Assembly: GCA_947625205.1 (NCBI GenBank)
Contig: CANQNN010000004.1
Coordinates: forward strand, 1-64,000
Direction: 5' to 3'
From: an uncultured Lachnospiraceae bacterium
GTDB lineage: Bacteria; Bacillota; Clostridia; Lachnospirales; Lachnospiraceae
Length of the DNA stretch: 64,000 nucleotides
Positions within the stretch are counted from its first letter, which is position 1. Each line of letters starts with the position of its first letter. This document shows, piece after piece, positions 7,606 through 17,072 of the stretch. The position numbers were made by a program, and so were the translations under genes. The notes beneath the pieces are model-generated. The model searched no databases. It had not been told where the DNA came from and worked only from the letters and a program-made list of their open reading frames with translations.

Positions 7606-10116
7606 TTAGATACTTCCCATTTTCAGTTCTTCAACAATTTCAACCTTTTCTACACTACGCAGGGAAAACAGCATTGCCATCACCACTACAAAGATAACCA
7701 TTATGGCGGCAATTCCGTATGCACCCCACTTGATATAAAACATAAACGGTGTCATTCCTTTTGAGATCAATGAATACATGATATAATGGATCATCAAACT
7801 TATTGGTATTGCAAATATGAGTGACTTTATACCATACAATGCAGATTCTAAAAGCAACATTTTCTTCAGACCAACAGCTGTCATGCCAACAGAACGTAGT
7901 ACCGCGAACTCATTTCTACGCACATTTATTGTATTTGCGATCGTATTACAGACATTCAAGCCAATGATCATTGTCATTAAGATTGTAAAAATGCAGACCA
8001 TCATTTTGAGAAGCGTATATATCTGCCGGGAATTTTCAGTTGCTTTTGCCACATCAAACACTTGAAAGAATCCCATATCTGCCAAACATTCCGTGACTTG
8101 TTCGTGCTGTGATGTTTCAATGGCAAGGTCAATATAGGTATCACCATTCAGCAGCCACTCAAAAAAGGACATAGGAACAATCAGGACGGCCCTGTCCCGA
8201 ACAAATTGTGACTGAATATTAGCGTTGCTGCCATTAACAACATCCTGAACAATAACCGTTTTACTGTTATCATTGTATTCCAAGTTTATTTCAGATTCTC
8301 TTTCCATCGAAAGCGGAGAACCAATAACAACACGGTTAGGAGAAGTCCCGTAATTCCCGGTTGCACTGTTAATCAGTATGCCATGATTGGATTGAGCATC
8401 ATACGCCGCATAATCTATGTTGCTTTCTTCGCAGAGAGCGTATAAATGTTCTTCATCTATACCCACAACATATAACTCTGCAAGATTACCATTTATAAAA
8501 TATCCGGCCATATCAGAATTGATGGCTTCTTCCTCAAATGTTGCTGTCATATATCGGGATATACGGCATGATATATCTGCCGATAAGCCCTCATCAGAAA
8601 TTGCTTTTACGGCCGTTGGCAAATCTTTATATGGAATTGCAGCTTCGACATCCGTATAGCTTGAGCCATCTTCTTTCATATCCATTGATGTTTGGAAAAG
8701 CATAAAATCCGAAAAACTATACAAGGATAGCCCAAGAACAACTGCTAAAAACATGGACACTGTTATAGCATGAAACCGTTTCGGATTGCGATAAATGTTT
8801 TTGGAAGCCAATGCACCATATATTCCGAAAAATATAGACATTACTTGTCCATGAGGAATCTTTTTCCGCTTTACCTTATACACATTTGACTGCTTCAATG
8901 TGTCAATAACCGTAACTTTTGAAGCAATCCTTCCGGGAGCTTGACAGGCAAAGAACAATGAACCAATACCTGAAATGGCCCCAAGGAGAAAAATCATCCA
9001 ATGAATATGAGTTTTCAATTCAAGTGCGCCAAAAGTAAAAGTTGTTTCAAAAGAGATACGTATCACTGCCAAAACAACAGCGGTTAAGCCTAAACCGAAT
9101 AATAAACCAAAAGGAATGCCTATCATACCAAGTATAAAGGCTTCTATAGTAACACTGGCTTTTTTCTGTCTGCCGGTAGCGCCAATGCTTGCAAGCATAC
9201 CAAGTTGTTTTATACGTTCCTGCAGAGAAATGGAAAGGACATTGCTGATCATTGCTGCGCAGGCAGCCATCAGCAATAAAATAACTGCACTGACAACCGC
9301 AAGAACCTTTACAGCGCCTTTGCCATCCGTAACGCCATGATACAAAAGTAATTCAGAATGGAGTGCTGAAACCTGACCTCCAACTACTTTTGCATTTTTC
9401 TCCGCCTCAGAGTATATAGACTTAGAAATATGATTGCATTTTATAAATGCTGATAAAGCGCTTCCATCGCTACCCAATCCACTATAAGCATTAAACTCAC
9501 TGGCTATTTTAGATTCATTCATTTCAGACACAATACCGACTATGGTATATGTCCTTTCAGCATTTAAATGAAAACTTTCCCGTTCCCCAAGGAAATTTAC
9601 CAGTCCATATAATTCTGTATTAATCTCATCCCACACCCGCATACCGAGAGAAAGTTGTATTGTATCGCCAACGGAAATTGCCAGTCCGTTATCATCTATA
9701 AAATCTTGTGTTAGGATTATTTCATTTTCATTTAATGGGAATCGTCCCTCTAACAAATACTGTTCCAAAGAAAAGTTTTTGACAAATGCGCTATTGATCT
9801 CTGCAACGGCAAGTAATGTTTTATTGGATGGTTCGCCGTAAAAACTGCTTCCGGCAAAACGAAACAGCGATACATCTTCAACATCCTTATCCTGCATGAG
9901 TTTTTCTACTTGCTGCTGTGATGTGATTTCAATACGATACGCATAATCACCGCCATATATCTTTTCCTTCTCCTGTAAAAATCTAAGCATTGACCAGCCG
10001 CCACACAAAACGGCAGTCATCATACCTACCGAAAGAATAATAGTGAAAACAGTAAGAAGTGTGCGTTTCCTATTTTGTTTCAGAGTTTTTAGTGTAAGTG
10101 TGAATATCATCTCCAT
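7606..10116 (-). CDS. FtsX-family ABC transporter permease
   Basis: This 836-residue protein has the double FtsX arrangement: an N-terminal helix (about residues 18-40), a large extracytoplasmic domain, three helices around 270-400, another helix near 450, a second extracytoplasmic domain and three C-terminal helices (about 695-825). It is in the size range of the BceB/YtrF-like and MacB-like permeases that work without translocating a bulk solute, typically in antimicrobial-peptide resistance or lipoprotein handling. Its start overlaps the stop of the ATPase gene (TGATG), which indicates coupling. With the two-component genes upstream it forms a complete sensor-transporter module; the substrate is unknown. 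Confidence 0.88.
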   Translation of the reverse strand: MEMIFTLTLKTLKQNRKRTLLTVFTIILSVGMMTAVLCGGWSMLRFLQEKEKIYGGDYAYRIEITSQQQVEKLMQDKDVEDVSLFRFAGSSFYGEPSNKTLLAVAEINSAFVKNFSLEQYLLEGRFPLNENEIILTQDFIDDNGLAISVGDTIQLSLGMRVWDEINTELYGLVNFLGERESFHLNAERTYTIVGIVSEMNESKIASEFNAYSGLGSDGSALSAFIKCNHISKSIYSEAEKNAKVVGGQVSALHSELLLYHGVTDGKGAVKVLAVVSAVILLLMAACAAMISNVLSISLQERIKQLGMLASIGATGRQKKASVTIEAFILGMIGIPFGLLFGLGLTAVVLAVIRISFETTFTFGALELKTHIHWMIFLLGAISGIGSLFFACQAPGRIASKVTVIDTLKQSNVYKVKRKKIPHGQVMSIFFGIYGALASKNIYRNPKRFHAITVSMFLAVVLGLSLYSFSDFMLFQTSMDMKEDGSSYTDVEAAIPYKDLPTAVKAISDEGLSADISCRISRYMTATFEEEAINSDMAGYFINGNLAELYVVGIDEEHLYALCEESNIDYAAYDAQSNHGILINSATGNYGTSPNRVVIGSPLSMERESEINLEYNDNSKTVIVQDVVNGSNANIQSQFVRDRAVLIVPMSFFEWLLNGDTYIDLAIETSQHEQVTECLADMGFFQVFDVAKATENSRQIYTLLKMMVCIFTILMTMIIGLNVCNTIANTINVRRNEFAVLRSVGMTAVGLKKMLLLESALYGIKSLIFAIPISLMIHYIMYSLISKGMTPFMFYIKWGAYGIAAIMVIFVVVMAMLFSLRSVEKVEIVEELKMGSI

Positions 10117-10796
10117 CAGCGAATCACCACATCCCGGATAAGCTCTCCGTCCTGGATTTCCAAAATTCTATCCGCCTGCAATGCAATCTCCCGGTCATGG
10201 GTAATCAGAATAATTGTTTGCTTGTAGGTTTTATTGGACGCTTTCAAAAGCTGCATGATCTCTTGTGTGTTTTGCGTATCCAAGTTGCCAGTAGGTTCAT
10301 CCGCTAAAAGAATAGCAGGAGCATTCATAAGCGCACGACCAATAGCTACGCGCTGTTGTTGCCCTCCTGAAAGTTGACTCGGCAAATGCTTTCTACGCTT
10401 TGTCAGTCCCAATGTCTGCAGCAATCTTGCCAAACGCTTTTTGTTTATTTTCCGCCCATCTAATCTGACGGGCAGGGTAATATTTTCCTCTACATTCAAA
10501 ACCGGAATCAGGTTATAGAATTGATAGATCAGCCCTACTTGTCGTCTGCGGAACACCGCAAGCTGATCTTCCGTCCGCTCATATACGCTTTGCCCATCTA
10601 CAAACACTTCGCCGGATGTCGGACGGTCAATACCGCCAAGAATATGCAGCAATGTAGATTTACCCGAACCCGATGCGCCAATGATCGCAACAAATTCTCC
10701 CTTTTGTACCGAAAACGAAATATCAGTCAAAGCATTGACGGTAGTGTCGCCTGTATCGTACGTCTTGCAGACATTTTCAACTCTTAAAATTTCCAT
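10116..10796 (-). CDS. ABC transporter ATP-binding protein (MacB/LolD type)
   Basis: A 226-residue nucleotide-binding subunit with Walker [10 protein letters not shown] (about residues 40-48), Q-loop, signature LSGGQQQR (142-149), Walker [10 protein letters not shown] (162-170) and the switch His in ILITHD. This is the subfamily that partners FtsX-type permeases, here the gene immediately downstream. It lies about 97 bp after the histidine kinase. The cytoplasmic dimer would drive conformational work by the permease, for example removing a peptide antibiotic from the membrane; the substrate itself cannot be told from sequence. Confidence 0.95.
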   Translation of the reverse strand: MEILRVENVCKTYDTGDTTVNALTDISFSVQKGEFVAIIGASGSGKSTLLHILGGIDRPTSGEVFVDGQSVYERTEDQLAVFRRRQVGLIYQFYNLIPVLNVEENITLPVRLDGRKINKKRLARLLQTLGLTKRRKHLPSQLSGGQQQRVAIGRALMNAPAILLADEPTGNLDTQNTQEIMQLLKASNKTYKQTIILITHDREIALQADRILEIQDGELIRDVVIR

Positions 10797-10893
10797 AATT
10801 CAGTCCCCATCTGATAAAAAGCATAGCAGCCCCAAGTGACTATGGCACTACTATTTCATTACAAAAATGTCACTTTATAAAAAAGGAATCACA

Positions 10894-11901
10894 TCAGGCG
10901 ATCCCTTTGTAAAAGCAAATCGTAAATTTTGCTCCCTGTGGTATTTGGTTTTCAACTGTAATTGTTCCACGCTGCTGCATAATGATTGTTTTCGCCAACG
11001 ATAAACCGATTCCAACCCCATTTTTACCGGAATTTTTTCCACGGTAAAAACGCTCGAACAAATGAGGGATATCTTCTTTAGGAATCCCGCTTCCGTTATC
11101 CATAACACATAATTTCACATACATCGCATTTTCTTCAGCACTGATTTTTATCTGCCCGCCGGACGGTGTGCTTTCAATACAGTTTTTTATAACATTTGAC
11201 AATGCTTCTGCAAGCCACTTTATATCCCCGCATAATCGGATTTCTGACAGATCAGAAATATTCATTGTAATATTTTTGATATCGAGCGTTACATCAAAGG
11301 ATGCCGTTGCCTGCCGAACTAATTCTCTCATAGAGAAAGATTTTTCCTCGAACTCTATTGTCCCTGCATCTAAACGTGACAATTTCAATAAAACGGCGAT
11401 CAGCCACTCCATATGTGACAGCAGGCGCAATTGTTCTTGCAACAGGTCAGAACGTTGTTCCTCATCGATGCCTTCCTGTGAAATAGCAGCGTTCAATATT
11501 TCAAGAGAAGTTAAGGGTGTCTTTAATTGATGAGAGATATCTGCTAAAGAATCCGCCAGATAATTTTTATCTTTTCGCAGCTGTTCTGACTGTTCTAAAA
11601 GCCGTAGCGTCACCTTTGAGATCTCATTCCCCAATACAGCCAGCTCGCCTTCGACATAATCATCAAAACGAATGCTTTCTTCACCGTGTAATAGTCTGTC
11701 GATGTCCTGGCATAAAGAAGAGATTTTCTCATAGCGCCGGTAGGTGAAGGCCAATGAAATACAGCTGACAATACAGCCGGTTAACAAAGGAATCCACCAA
11801 AACGCTTTGCAAAAGAAAAAGCCTAAAATACTGCTTATGACCGTAATGACGCCACAGAGTCTTATCTGTGATTGAATTTCCTTATTTCGCAGAAAATCCA
11901 T
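10894..11901 (-). CDS. HisKA-type sensor histidine kinase
   Basis: From the ATG at 11901 the product is 335 residues: two membrane helices (about residues 20-55) with almost no extracytoplasmic loop, a HAMP-like linker, a HisKA motif SHQLKTPLTS (His near 124) and a HATPase_c domain with N, G1 (DNGSGIP) and G2 (GIGLSLAK) boxes. A TTG start 24 bp upstream is less likely. The start lies two bases after the regulator stop. Kinases with a tiny sensor loop next to ABC transporters (BceS-like) usually sense through the transporter itself, which is the likely arrangement here. Confidence 0.92.
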   Translation of the reverse strand: MDFLRNKEIQSQIRLCGVITVISSILGFFFCKAFWWIPLLTGCIVSCISLAFTYRRYEKISSLCQDIDRLLHGEESIRFDDYVEGELAVLGNEISKVTLRLLEQSEQLRKDKNYLADSLADISHQLKTPLTSLEILNAAISQEGIDEEQRSDLLQEQLRLLSHMEWLIAVLLKLSRLDAGTIEFEEKSFSMRELVRQATASFDVTLDIKNITMNISDLSEIRLCGDIKWLAEALSNVIKNCIESTPSGGQIKISAEENAMYVKLCVMDNGSGIPKEDIPHLFERFYRGKNSGKNGVGIGLSLAKTIIMQQRGTITVENQIPQGAKFTICFYKGIA

Positions 11902-11902
11902 A

Positions 11903-12574
11903 CTATTCACCCGCCTTATATCCAAGCCCGCGAACCGTTAAAAGAATCTCCGGCTCCTGCGGATTCGTTTCTATTTTATCCCGCAGCCTTTTGATATAGA
12001 CAGTTAATGTATTATCATTGATAAATTCGCCTGTAGCATCCCAGATCATTTCAAGCAGCTTTTTCCTTGAAAAAACGATCCCCGGATTCTGTAAAAACAC
12101 CAATAGCAGACGGTATTCCAATGCTGAAAGGAATATCTCTGTATCTTCTTTGCGAACGATCGCTTTTTGGACATCGATCGTAATATCCTTATAAACGATA
12201 TATTCGCTCTTTCCATTAGTTCTGCGCAGGACCGTACTGATTCTTGCCAGTAATTCTCTCGGACGGAATGGCTTGCAGATATAATCATCAGCTCCCAATT
12301 CCAACCCACTGACAACACTAAATTCATCATCATTGGCGGTTAAAAAAATAATCGGAATATCCTTTTGACTTTTAATAGCTGAACAAGCGCTAAATCCATT
12401 TCCATCATTCAAAGAAATATCCAAAAGTACGATGTCATATTGCCTCTGAGCAATTTTTTCTAAAGCAGTTCGCTGACCGTCTGCACCATCAATCAAATAA
12501 CCTTCATTTTTCATAAATACAGTGAGAGCTGAAACGATATCCGGATCATCTTCAACCAATAGTATTTTTTTCAT
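11903..12574 (-). CDS. OmpR-family response regulator
   Basis: A 223-residue regulator: receiver domain with VEDDPD near residue 7, phospho-acceptor D52 (LLDISLNDG), conserved K near 101 (CKPF), and a C-terminal winged-helix DNA-binding domain (about 125-223) ending in RGLGYKAGE. It is the first gene of the OmpR regulator-kinase-ATPase-permease unit that runs to the terminator near 7.13 kb. Expected targets are its own operon or the transporter genes. Confidence 0.93.
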   Translation of the reverse strand: MKKILLVEDDPDIVSALTVFMKNEGYLIDGADGQRTALEKIAQRQYDIVLLDISLNDGNGFSACSAIKSQKDIPIIFLTANDDEFSVVSGLELGADDYICKPFRPRELLARISTVLRRTNGKSEYIVYKDITIDVQKAIVRKEDTEIFLSALEYRLLLVFLQNPGIVFSRKKLLEMIWDATGEFINDNTLTVYIKRLRDKIETNPQEPEILLTVRGLGYKAGE

Positions 12575-12654
12575 GCCTTTTTATCATTCCTTTTGGGATT
12601 AATAACTTTACGTCAAGGTATGTCTTTGTTTTTGTAATGTTTCTCCACTCCTAT

Positions 12655-12683
12655 ATTATACGGAAAAACTGATAAAATCAAGT
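12655..12683 (-). promoter_or_regulatory. Probable promoter of the OmpR/ABC operon
   Basis: TATAAT on the minus strand (12660-12655) lies about 80 bp before the regulator start. The -35 is poor (ACTTGA at 17 bp or TTGATT at 15 bp), which would suit a promoter needing activation. The rest of the 12575-12812 gap shows no gene. Confidence 0.45.
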
Positions 12684-12812
12684 ATCGGCATTTGACCGGA
12701 ATACTGTGGATCTACACGGATAATCCGCTTTGATAACAGAATAAGCATTGAGTTTCCAGTTATACTGTCACTCACGCACACACCGGATTTCAAACTCCGG
12801 ATCCGGAATAAA

Positions 12813-13352
12813 TCAATCCTGCAATTTCCTTCCCAGATCGTATGCCGCCTGTAAATAGACAGAGCGTCTTGTCATTTCCGGCGTACCGCATCCTTTTCCA
12901 AGTACCCTTCCCTGATTTTCCAGGTTCAGATACCGCACCAGCGTGTCATAATGCGATTCCAGCGCCTCAAACGTCCATGTGTCGTTATTCCATGCCACAG
13001 TTAAAAGCGCCGACTTCATGTGCTTTCTCTGGATGCTGGTGTTAAAAGCACAGAAACGGTCGATCAATGTTTTAAGCTGGGCGCTCATACCATAATAGTA
13101 AAGCGGCGTCACAAACACCATCATGTCCGCAGCCAGTATGGTCTGCCGGATCTTATTTACATCATCTTTTTGCACACATGGTCCCTCATACCCGCAATGG
13201 ATACAGCCGATACAGGGATGGATATCGGCATGGGCGGCATCGATCACCTGTACGCTGTGTCCCGCCTCCTCCGCTCCTTTGCGAAACTGCTCCGCCAGCA
13301 TATTGGAAGATCCGTTTTTGTTGGGACTGCCTTCTAATAGTACGATCTTCAT
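12813..13352 (-). CDS. Flavodoxin-like NAD(P)H-dependent FMN reductase
   Basis: A 179-residue protein with the FMN-binding opening KIVLLEGSPNKNGSS and the flavoprotein core TPLYYYGMSAQLKTLIDRF, as in NADPH-dependent FMN reductase/iron-sulfur flavoprotein relatives. The segment CIGCIHCGYEGPC carries four cysteines in a spacing that could hold an iron-sulfur cluster, although many relatives with similar cysteines do not. The ATG at 13352 overlaps the stop of the preceding flavodoxin gene (ATGA), with GGTGG upstream. It is the last gene of the TetR-controlled redox operon. The electron partner is unknown. Confidence 0.85.
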   Translation of the reverse strand: MKIVLLEGSPNKNGSSNMLAEQFRKGAEEAGHSVQVIDAAHADIHPCIGCIHCGYEGPCVQKDDVNKIRQTILAADMMVFVTPLYYYGMSAQLKTLIDRFCAFNTSIQRKHMKSALLTVAWNNDTWTFEALESHYDTLVRYLNLENQGRVLGKGCGTPEMTRRSVYLQAAYDLGRKLQD

Positions 13353-13825
13353 AAGGCATCCACCCACGCTTTCAATTCGTCTGCGGAAGGATTGCCGTTC
13401 AATATCTTGCCCTCCGTGATCACCGTATCTGCCGCTACCGAGCCTTTTAATCCATCCACTGTTTTTCCAAACCCGCTGCCACCGGAGGTAGCGAATAAGA
13501 CGATCTTCTTGCCGGAAAAATCATAACTTTCCAGAAAGCTATTGATGATCGTCGGCGCTACGTACCACCAGATGGGGAAGCCCAGCAGGATTTTGTCGTA
13601 ACTGCTGATGTCGGCGTCCTTGTCTGCCAGCGCCGGACGGCTGGATTTGTCATTCATCTCCACAGAACTGCGTGACTTCTTATCCATCCAGTTTAAGTCC
13701 GCCTGCGTGTAAGGCACGGCAGGCTTAATCTCATACAGATCTGCGCCTGCTGCCTCTGCAAGATTCTTTGCTGCCCTTGCAGTCGTCCCGCTTGCTGAAA
13801 AATAAGCTACTAATGTTTTACTCAT
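13349..13825 (-). CDS. Flavodoxin (cytoplasmic, 158 aa)
   Basis: A full-length short-chain flavodoxin with the phosphate-binding loop AYFSASGTTARAA at the N-terminus, GFPIWWYVAPTIINSF around the second FMN loop and TSGGSGFGKT near the third. It has no signal peptide. AAGGAGG seven bases before the ATG supports the start. Similar flavodoxin cores occur in the lipoprotein at 19241-19957 and the C-terminus of the protein at 17061-19229, so the operon provides the same electron carrier inside and, by prediction, outside the membrane. Confidence 0.93.
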   Translation of the reverse strand: MSKTLVAYFSASGTTARAAKNLAEAAGADLYEIKPAVPYTQADLNWMDKKSRSSVEMNDKSSRPALADKDADISSYDKILLGFPIWWYVAPTIINSFLESYDFSGKKIVLFATSGGSGFGKTVDGLKGSVAADTVITEGKILNGNPSADELKAWVDAL

Positions 13826-13862
13826 GTCTGTTTCCTCCTTGTTTCCATTTCATTTTTTAATT

Positions 13863-14978
13863 CTATGCGCCAAATATTTTACTGCACTGTTTCAGATAAT
13901 CTGTAATCTTCAGGTGCTGCGGGCAGGCACGTTCGCACTGTTTACATCCGATGCAGTCTGTGGCACGGTGTCCCTCCGGTATGCTGGCGTAACGCTCTTT
14001 CGCCTGCGCTGTCTGCCCGTTTCCAATCTGTAGATTTGCCGCTGCAAAAATATCGGGGATCTGGATCTGTTTCGGGCATCCGTCCGTGCAATAGTGACAC
14101 GCCGTACATGGGATTTCCGCCGAGCTGCCGAGAATCTTCTGCGCTTGCCGGATGATCTTCTGTTCTTCTTCATTCAACGCCTGAAAATTCTTCATATAGG
14201 AAAGGTTATCTTCCATCTGCTCCACGCTGGACATTCCCGAAAGCACAGTAATAATCCCGTCCAGACTTGCCACAAACCGGATCGCCCACGAAGCCGGTGA
14301 CATGTTGGGAGCGTACTCCTGAAACAGCTTTCTGACCGCCGCCGGAGGATTCGCAAGCTTGCCGCCTTTCACCGGTTCCATAACGGTAATGGATTTTCCG
14401 TGTTTCCTCGCAACCTCATAGTTCGCACGGGACGATACATTCGGATCGTTCCAGTCGGCATAGTTGATCTGCAGTTGAACAAAGTCAACCTCCGGATGTT
14501 CGGTAAGCAGACGGTCGAGAAGCTGCGGACCGGCATGGAAAGAAAAACCGAAGTGCCGGATCAGTCCTTCCTCTTTCCTTTTCCTTACAAAGTCCCAGAT
14601 ATGGTATTGATCGTACTTTTTATAATTGTTCTCCATGAGCGCATGCAGCAGATAATAGTCAAAATATCCTGCCCCTGTACGTTCCAGGCTTTTATAAAAC
14701 TGTCCCTGTGCCGCTTTCTCATTGGGAGCCATCATAAAAGCGTTAAGCTTCGTGGCAAGGGTGTAAGATTCCCTCGAATAGCGGTCAACCAGCGCTTTTT
14801 TGATGTCCTGCTCGGAGGAGCCGTAAACGAAAGCGGTGTCAAAGTATGTAAATCCCGCCTCCATGAACAGATCCACCATCTTTTTGACCTGCTCAATGTC
14901 GGTGCCGAGCATTTTCTGCGGCAGCCGCATCAGTCCGAAGCCCAGCTTCGGTGTTTCTTTTCCAAAATAGTCCGCCAT
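13863..14978 (-). CDS. Aldo/keto reductase with C-terminal 2[4Fe-4S] ferredoxin domain
   Basis: The 371-residue protein has an N-terminal TIM-barrel aldo/keto reductase (catalytic D and Y in FDTAFVYGSSEQD, K in TLATKL, H in YYLLHAL) and a ferredoxin-like tail with CTACHYCTDGCPK near 290 and CIGCKQCERACPQ near 345. The tail could carry two [4Fe-4S] clusters. This AKR/ferredoxin fusion is a known family in anaerobes; its clusters suggest that electrons come from or go to a flavodoxin or ferredoxin instead of only NADPH. Neighbouring flavodoxins are natural partners. The substrate is unknown. Confidence 0.92.
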   Translation of the reverse strand: MADYFGKETPKLGFGLMRLPQKMLGTDIEQVKKMVDLFMEAGFTYFDTAFVYGSSEQDIKKALVDRYSRESYTLATKLNAFMMAPNEKAAQGQFYKSLERTGAGYFDYYLLHALMENNYKKYDQYHIWDFVRKRKEEGLIRHFGFSFHAGPQLLDRLLTEHPEVDFVQLQINYADWNDPNVSSRANYEVARKHGKSITVMEPVKGGKLANPPAAVRKLFQEYAPNMSPASWAIRFVASLDGIITVLSGMSSVEQMEDNLSYMKNFQALNEEEQKIIRQAQKILGSSAEIPCTACHYCTDGCPKQIQIPDIFAAANLQIGNGQTAQAKERYASIPEGHRATDCIGCKQCERACPQHLKITDYLKQCSKIFGA

Positions 14979-14993
14979 AATTTGTCCTTCCTT

Positions 14994-16895
14994 CTACTTC
15001 ATTTCTTTCTCCCAGCCACGGATCACATTCAGTTTCATCTCATCAGCGACAGACTCAAGCGTCCCAATCTCATCGGCAGTCAGCTCCACAGCCGCCGCTT
15101 TCGCCGCATCCTCGACCTGCGCGACCTTCGTCACGCCGATGATCGGAAGCGTGCCTTTTGCGATTGCCCATGCCACAGGGATTTGCGCAACCTTTACGCC
15201 ATGAGAATCAGCAATGTCTTTCATAACAGCTACGATTTTTTCAATCTGCGGCAGGAGCGGATTATAGGTCCTTCCTCTGTCTGAATCCGCAGGGAGTGGG
15301 TGCTTTGTGTCATATTTACCGGAAAGAGCGCCCTGTTCCAGCACCATGTACGCAAAGAATGTGATGCCGTTTTCCTTGCAGTAATCCAGAATGCCTGAGT
15401 CCTCAGAGGAACGGTTCAAAATACTGAAATGATTCTGGATTGCGGAGATCTTTAGCCCTTCTTTTTCGAGAATTGCCGCAGCTTCTTTGATTTCGGCAAG
15501 GTTGTGATTAGAAAGACCGATCTTGCCAATCTTCCCACTCTTTGCAAGGGGAATCAGTTCTGTTACCCACTTCGGAGCGCCTACCGGATTGTGGATCCAA
15601 TAGAAATCCATATAATCAGTCCCAAGCAATTCCGCGCTGGTGTTGAACATTTCCACAACTGCATTTTCCGCTTTCGGATTCGCACATTGAGGGGTAAACT
15701 TCGCCGAGATATAGTAGCTCTCTCTCGGCACAGTGCGTAAAAATCCGCCCAGCGTTTTCTCCGCCGTGCCCATGCCATAGACAAACGCTGTATCCCAAAG
15801 ATTCAGTCCTGCACTCATTGCAGCATCAAAGATCGGACGAAGTTCGTCTGCGCCAAGAGCTCCTCCAAAGGTTCCATCGTTGCCCCATGCCCACGCGCCC
15901 ATTGCAATTTTGGGCATTGTTTTGTTTTTCTGTAAAAGCACAACTGCATTCCCACTATAAATCTGATTGACCAATCCGGCATACTTCTCATTGTTTTCAA
16001 AATGCTTTTTCTTTGCTATGATCACTTTTGCGGGCGAGTGTGGAAAATCACTCCCGTAAACGATGTGTCTGTCATCCGCCACCATCCGCAGCATATCAAG
16101 CGCCACAGGTTCAGGATCTCCTGCGATATCGAAATAAAGATGCTTAAATTCTTCCTTCGCATCCACCGTCTCCATCATGCCCATAGATGCAAGGATGCCG
16201 GAAACACCCGTAAACCGCTGAAGCATATAAGGCAGGAACGAACCGGTATGCGGCACCACAAACCGAATGTTCGGGAACCTTGTCATAATGCGGTGCGCGA
16301 TCATATTTAAGACTGCTCTTGTGGTATCAGCCGGATATTCATAGAGAGCCGCCACCTTGCCTGTGATCACATTTTCCGGACGCTTCCTCGCGCGGCAGGG
16401 GTGAATGATGACCAGCGCGTTTCTGCGGTTCAGTTCTTCCATCAGCGGATCAAAGGAAGGATCGCCTAAATATACCCCATTACTGTTTGTCACCACCTTG
16501 ACGCCGACAGCGCCGAGCGTGTCGATTGCATAGGCTGTTTCCTCTATGGCGCCGTCCACACAGGGAAGCGGGAGGACAGCGGCAAACACAAATTTTTTCG
16601 GATGCTCCGCACACAGCTTTGCAGTGGATTCATTGATCCGGCGAGCGGCAGCACAGGATTTTTCATCCTCTCCATTGTGGATATGCGGCGTCGGAACGGA
16701 CAAAACCGTATAGTCGATCCCCGCTTCCTCCATAAATTGCAGATGCGCAGAGGCGCTCCATGCCGGCAGAGGAAAACCGTCCTCAGCCATAGGATCAAGC
16801 CCTAAAAATGCCATCTCCCGACGGAACACATCATCTACCGGGTGCGCATGGAAGTCTACGCACCTATGAAAATCAACCTTTTCATGTATATTCAT
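14994..16895 (-). CDS. Amidohydrolase (ACMSD-like)-aldo/keto reductase fusion
   Basis: A 633-residue two-domain protein. Residues about 1-310 form a metal-dependent amidohydrolase_2/ACMSD-like domain: DFHAHP, HPCRAR, VPHTGSF and the Asp in YGSDFPHSP. After a short linker (KNKTMPKIA) residues about 322-633 form a complete aldo/keto reductase with D/Y in LWDTAFVYGMG, K in ISAKFTP and H in WIHNP. Each half has its expected length, so this is a true fusion and not a frameshift joint. GGAGGTG lies 12 bases before the ATG. A decarboxylase or hydrolase coupled to a reductase would channel a carbonyl product, which is inference. Confidence 0.85.
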   Translation of the reverse strand: MNIHEKVDFHRCVDFHAHPVDDVFRREMAFLGLDPMAEDGFPLPAWSASAHLQFMEEAGIDYTVLSVPTPHIHNGEDEKSCAAARRINESTAKLCAEHPKKFVFAAVLPLPCVDGAIEETAYAIDTLGAVGVKVVTNSNGVYLGDPSFDPLMEELNRRNALVIIHPCRARKRPENVITGKVAALYEYPADTTRAVLNMIAHRIMTRFPNIRFVVPHTGSFLPYMLQRFTGVSGILASMGMMETVDAKEEFKHLYFDIAGDPEPVALDMLRMVADDRHIVYGSDFPHSPAKVIIAKKKHFENNEKYAGLVNQIYSGNAVVLLQKNKTMPKIAMGAWAWGNDGTFGGALGADELRPIFDAAMSAGLNLWDTAFVYGMGTAEKTLGGFLRTVPRESYYISAKFTPQCANPKAENAVVEMFNTSAELLGTDYMDFYWIHNPVGAPKWVTELIPLAKSGKIGKIGLSNHNLAEIKEAAAILEKEGLKISAIQNHFSILNRSSEDSGILDYCKENGITFFAYMVLEQGALSGKYDTKHPLPADSDRGRTYNPLLPQIEKIVAVMKDIADSHGVKVAQIPVAWAIAKGTLPIIGVTKVAQVEDAAKAAAVELTADEIGTLESVADEMKLNVIRGWEKEMK

Positions 16896-16923
16896 GACAT
16901 TACTTCACCTCCATCATTTTATT

Positions 16924-17072
16924 GAAATATCGTAACTGTTCAGAACAGGTCGAAGCACTTGCTGCTGAGACCGTAAGAATATGATTCATGGGTGCGAAAA
17001 TGCCATCGCGAAGCGATTTTTAATGCATTTTCGCATCGTAACTATGAAGGAACTGAATAGTTACGAAATATC
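16924..17072. repeat. MITE-like palindromic element at the 3' end of the FGE-flavodoxin gene
   Basis: About 149 bp bounded by imperfect 20-bp terminal inverted repeats (16924-16943 and 17053-17072, 16 of 20 matching). Inside are an 11-bp inverted repeat TGCGAAAATGC/GCATTTTCGCA (16993-17003 and 17025-17035) enclosing ATCGC-GAA-GCGAT, and a 9-bp pair CGTAACTAT/ATAGTTACG (17037-17045, 17057-17065). The right end overlaps the last codons and the TAA stop of the upstream-transcribed gene. It has no coding capacity. It fits a non-autonomous transposon relic or structured intergenic repeat family. Confidence 0.7.
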
